A program made the position numbers and the translations under genes. Positions 21,525 to 22,056 of a stretch of DNA of 22,056 bases are shown piece after piece. The stretch spans positions 1 through 22,056 of the forward strand of contig JAEZCS010000035.1 of assembly GCA_023433445.1 (NCBI GenBank), written 5' to 3'. The notes below the pieces were generated by a model. That model was given only the letters and a program-made list of their open reading frames with translations, searched no databases and had not been told where the DNA came from. Position 1 is the first letter of the stretch. Each line of letters opens with the position of its first letter. This DNA comes from Pseudomonadota bacterium. GTDB lineage: Bacteria > Pseudomonadota > Alphaproteobacteria > Sphingomonadales > Sphingomonadaceae.

Positions 21525-22056
21525 ATGGCCCGTCGCCGCCAGATATACGAAGGCAAGGCAAAGATCCTTTACGAAGGTCCTGAGCCCGGCACGATCATCC
21601 AATATTTCAAGGACGACGCGACCGCCTTCAACGCGCAAAAGAAGGGCACGATTTCCGGCAAGGGCGTGCTCAACAACCGGATTTCCGAGCACATCTTCAC
21701 ACTGCTCGGCCAGATCGGCATCCCCACCCACTTCATCCGCCGCCTCAACATGCGCGAGCAGTTGGTGCGCCAGGTCGAAATCGTGCCGATCGAGGTGGTG
21801 GTCCGCAACGTCGCGGCCGGATCGCTCAGCAAGAAGCTGGGCATCGAGGAAGGCACGCAGCTGCCCCGCACGCTCATCGAATATTGCTACAAGGACGACG
21901 CGCTGGGCGACCCGCTCGTGTCCGAAGAGCATATCGCCTGCTTCGGCTGGGCCACGCAGGAAGAGATGCACGACATCGCCGACATGGCGATCCGCATCAA
22001 CGACTTCATGTGCGGCCTCTTCGCCGCCATCGGCATCCGCCTGATCGACTTCAAGC
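21525..22056 (+). CDS. purC: SAICAR synthase (phosphoribosylaminoimidazole-succinocarboxamide synthase), 3'-truncated by the window edge
   Basis: The first 177 codons of PurC are present and the frame stays open at the right edge. PurC joins aspartate to CAIR with ATP in purine synthesis. Seen: RRQIYEGKAKILYEGPEPG (the ATP-binding GKAK/GKTK-type loop), DDATAFNAQKKGTISGKG, NNRISEHIF, QLVRQVEIVPIEVVVRNVAAGSL (the strongly conserved VRN-x-x-AGS core), then YKDDALGDPLVSEEH and, at the edge, IRLIDFK. All fit bacterial PurC of about 240-260 residues. ACAGGAA stands before the ATG at 21525. The rest, and any purS/purQ neighbours, lie outside the window. Confidence 0.95.
   Translation, partial: MARRRQIYEGKAKILYEGPEPGTIIQYFKDDATAFNAQKKGTISGKGVLNNRISEHIFTLLGQIGIPTHFIRRLNMREQLVRQVEIVPIEVVVRNVAAGSLSKKLGIEEGTQLPRTLIEYCYKDDALGDPLVSEEHIACFGWATQEEMHDIADMAIRINDFMCGLFAAIGIRLIDFK

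Noticed and set aside
1..22056. tRNA, rRNA, CRISPR arrays, insertion sequences, prophage or integrative element
   Set aside because: No tRNA-like cloverleaf sequence, regular direct-repeat array, transposase, integrase or terminal inverted repeat pair was seen on reading both strands.

Overview
The window looks like chromosomal DNA of an alphaproteobacterium of the Sphingomonadales (Sphingomonas/Sphingobium type). The reasons are high G+C, gene neighbours typical of that order (DUF1285 / CoA pyrophosphatase / CCA-adding enzyme; otsB / GH15 / otsA), a small 'plasmid stabilization'-type basic protein, and a GGAAC-N17-CGTT motif of the alphaproteobacterial general-stress sigma factor EcfG. No tRNA, rRNA, CRISPR array, insertion sequence, integrase or phage gene was seen. 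The genes are dense and mostly housekeeping or conserved accessory.

Layout. 1-674: 3' part of a periplasmic glutaminyl-peptide cyclotransferase, followed by a strong terminator that seems to be half of a two-hairpin intergenic repeat. 878-2805: a probable general-stress locus. A basic 66-aa protein (-) diverges from two small proteins (+, ATGA-coupled) across a perfectly symmetric EcfG-type promoter, followed by a DUF808 membrane protein. 2849-4644: a MATE exporter and a small WYL-like protein. 4679-7072 (-): an ABC-2 exporter (YadG/YadH type) behind a phospholipid N-methyltransferase-like protein. 7435-8092: two small secreted proteins facing each other across a shared terminator. 8228-10675: EVE-domain protein, 2OG-Fe(II) oxygenase, FolB-like aldolase, GNAT acetyltransferase. 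10719-13085: tightly packed DUF1285, NudL-type NUDIX and CCA-adding enzyme. 13049-17174 (-): parC followed by a PAS-like/GGDEF/EAL protein whose cyclase motif is degenerate. 17319-21361: the trehalose operon otsB-GH15-otsA. 21525-end: 5' part of purC.

How the genes work together. OtsA makes trehalose-6-phosphate and OtsB dephosphorylates it. The GH15 enzyme between them probably hydrolyses trehalose or another alpha-glucoside, so synthesis and breakdown would be made from one transcript. The EcfG-type promoter suggests that the 878-1753 genes belong to the general stress response, in which trehalose also commonly takes part, but no EcfG-type site was seen upstream of otsB. The most unusual signals are regulatory or structural: the two-way EcfG promoter with a predicted leaderless transcript on one side, the degenerate GGDEF joined to an intact EAL domain with a palindrome inside its predicted promoter, and several hairpins shared between facing genes. 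I did not find a clearly new multi-gene system.
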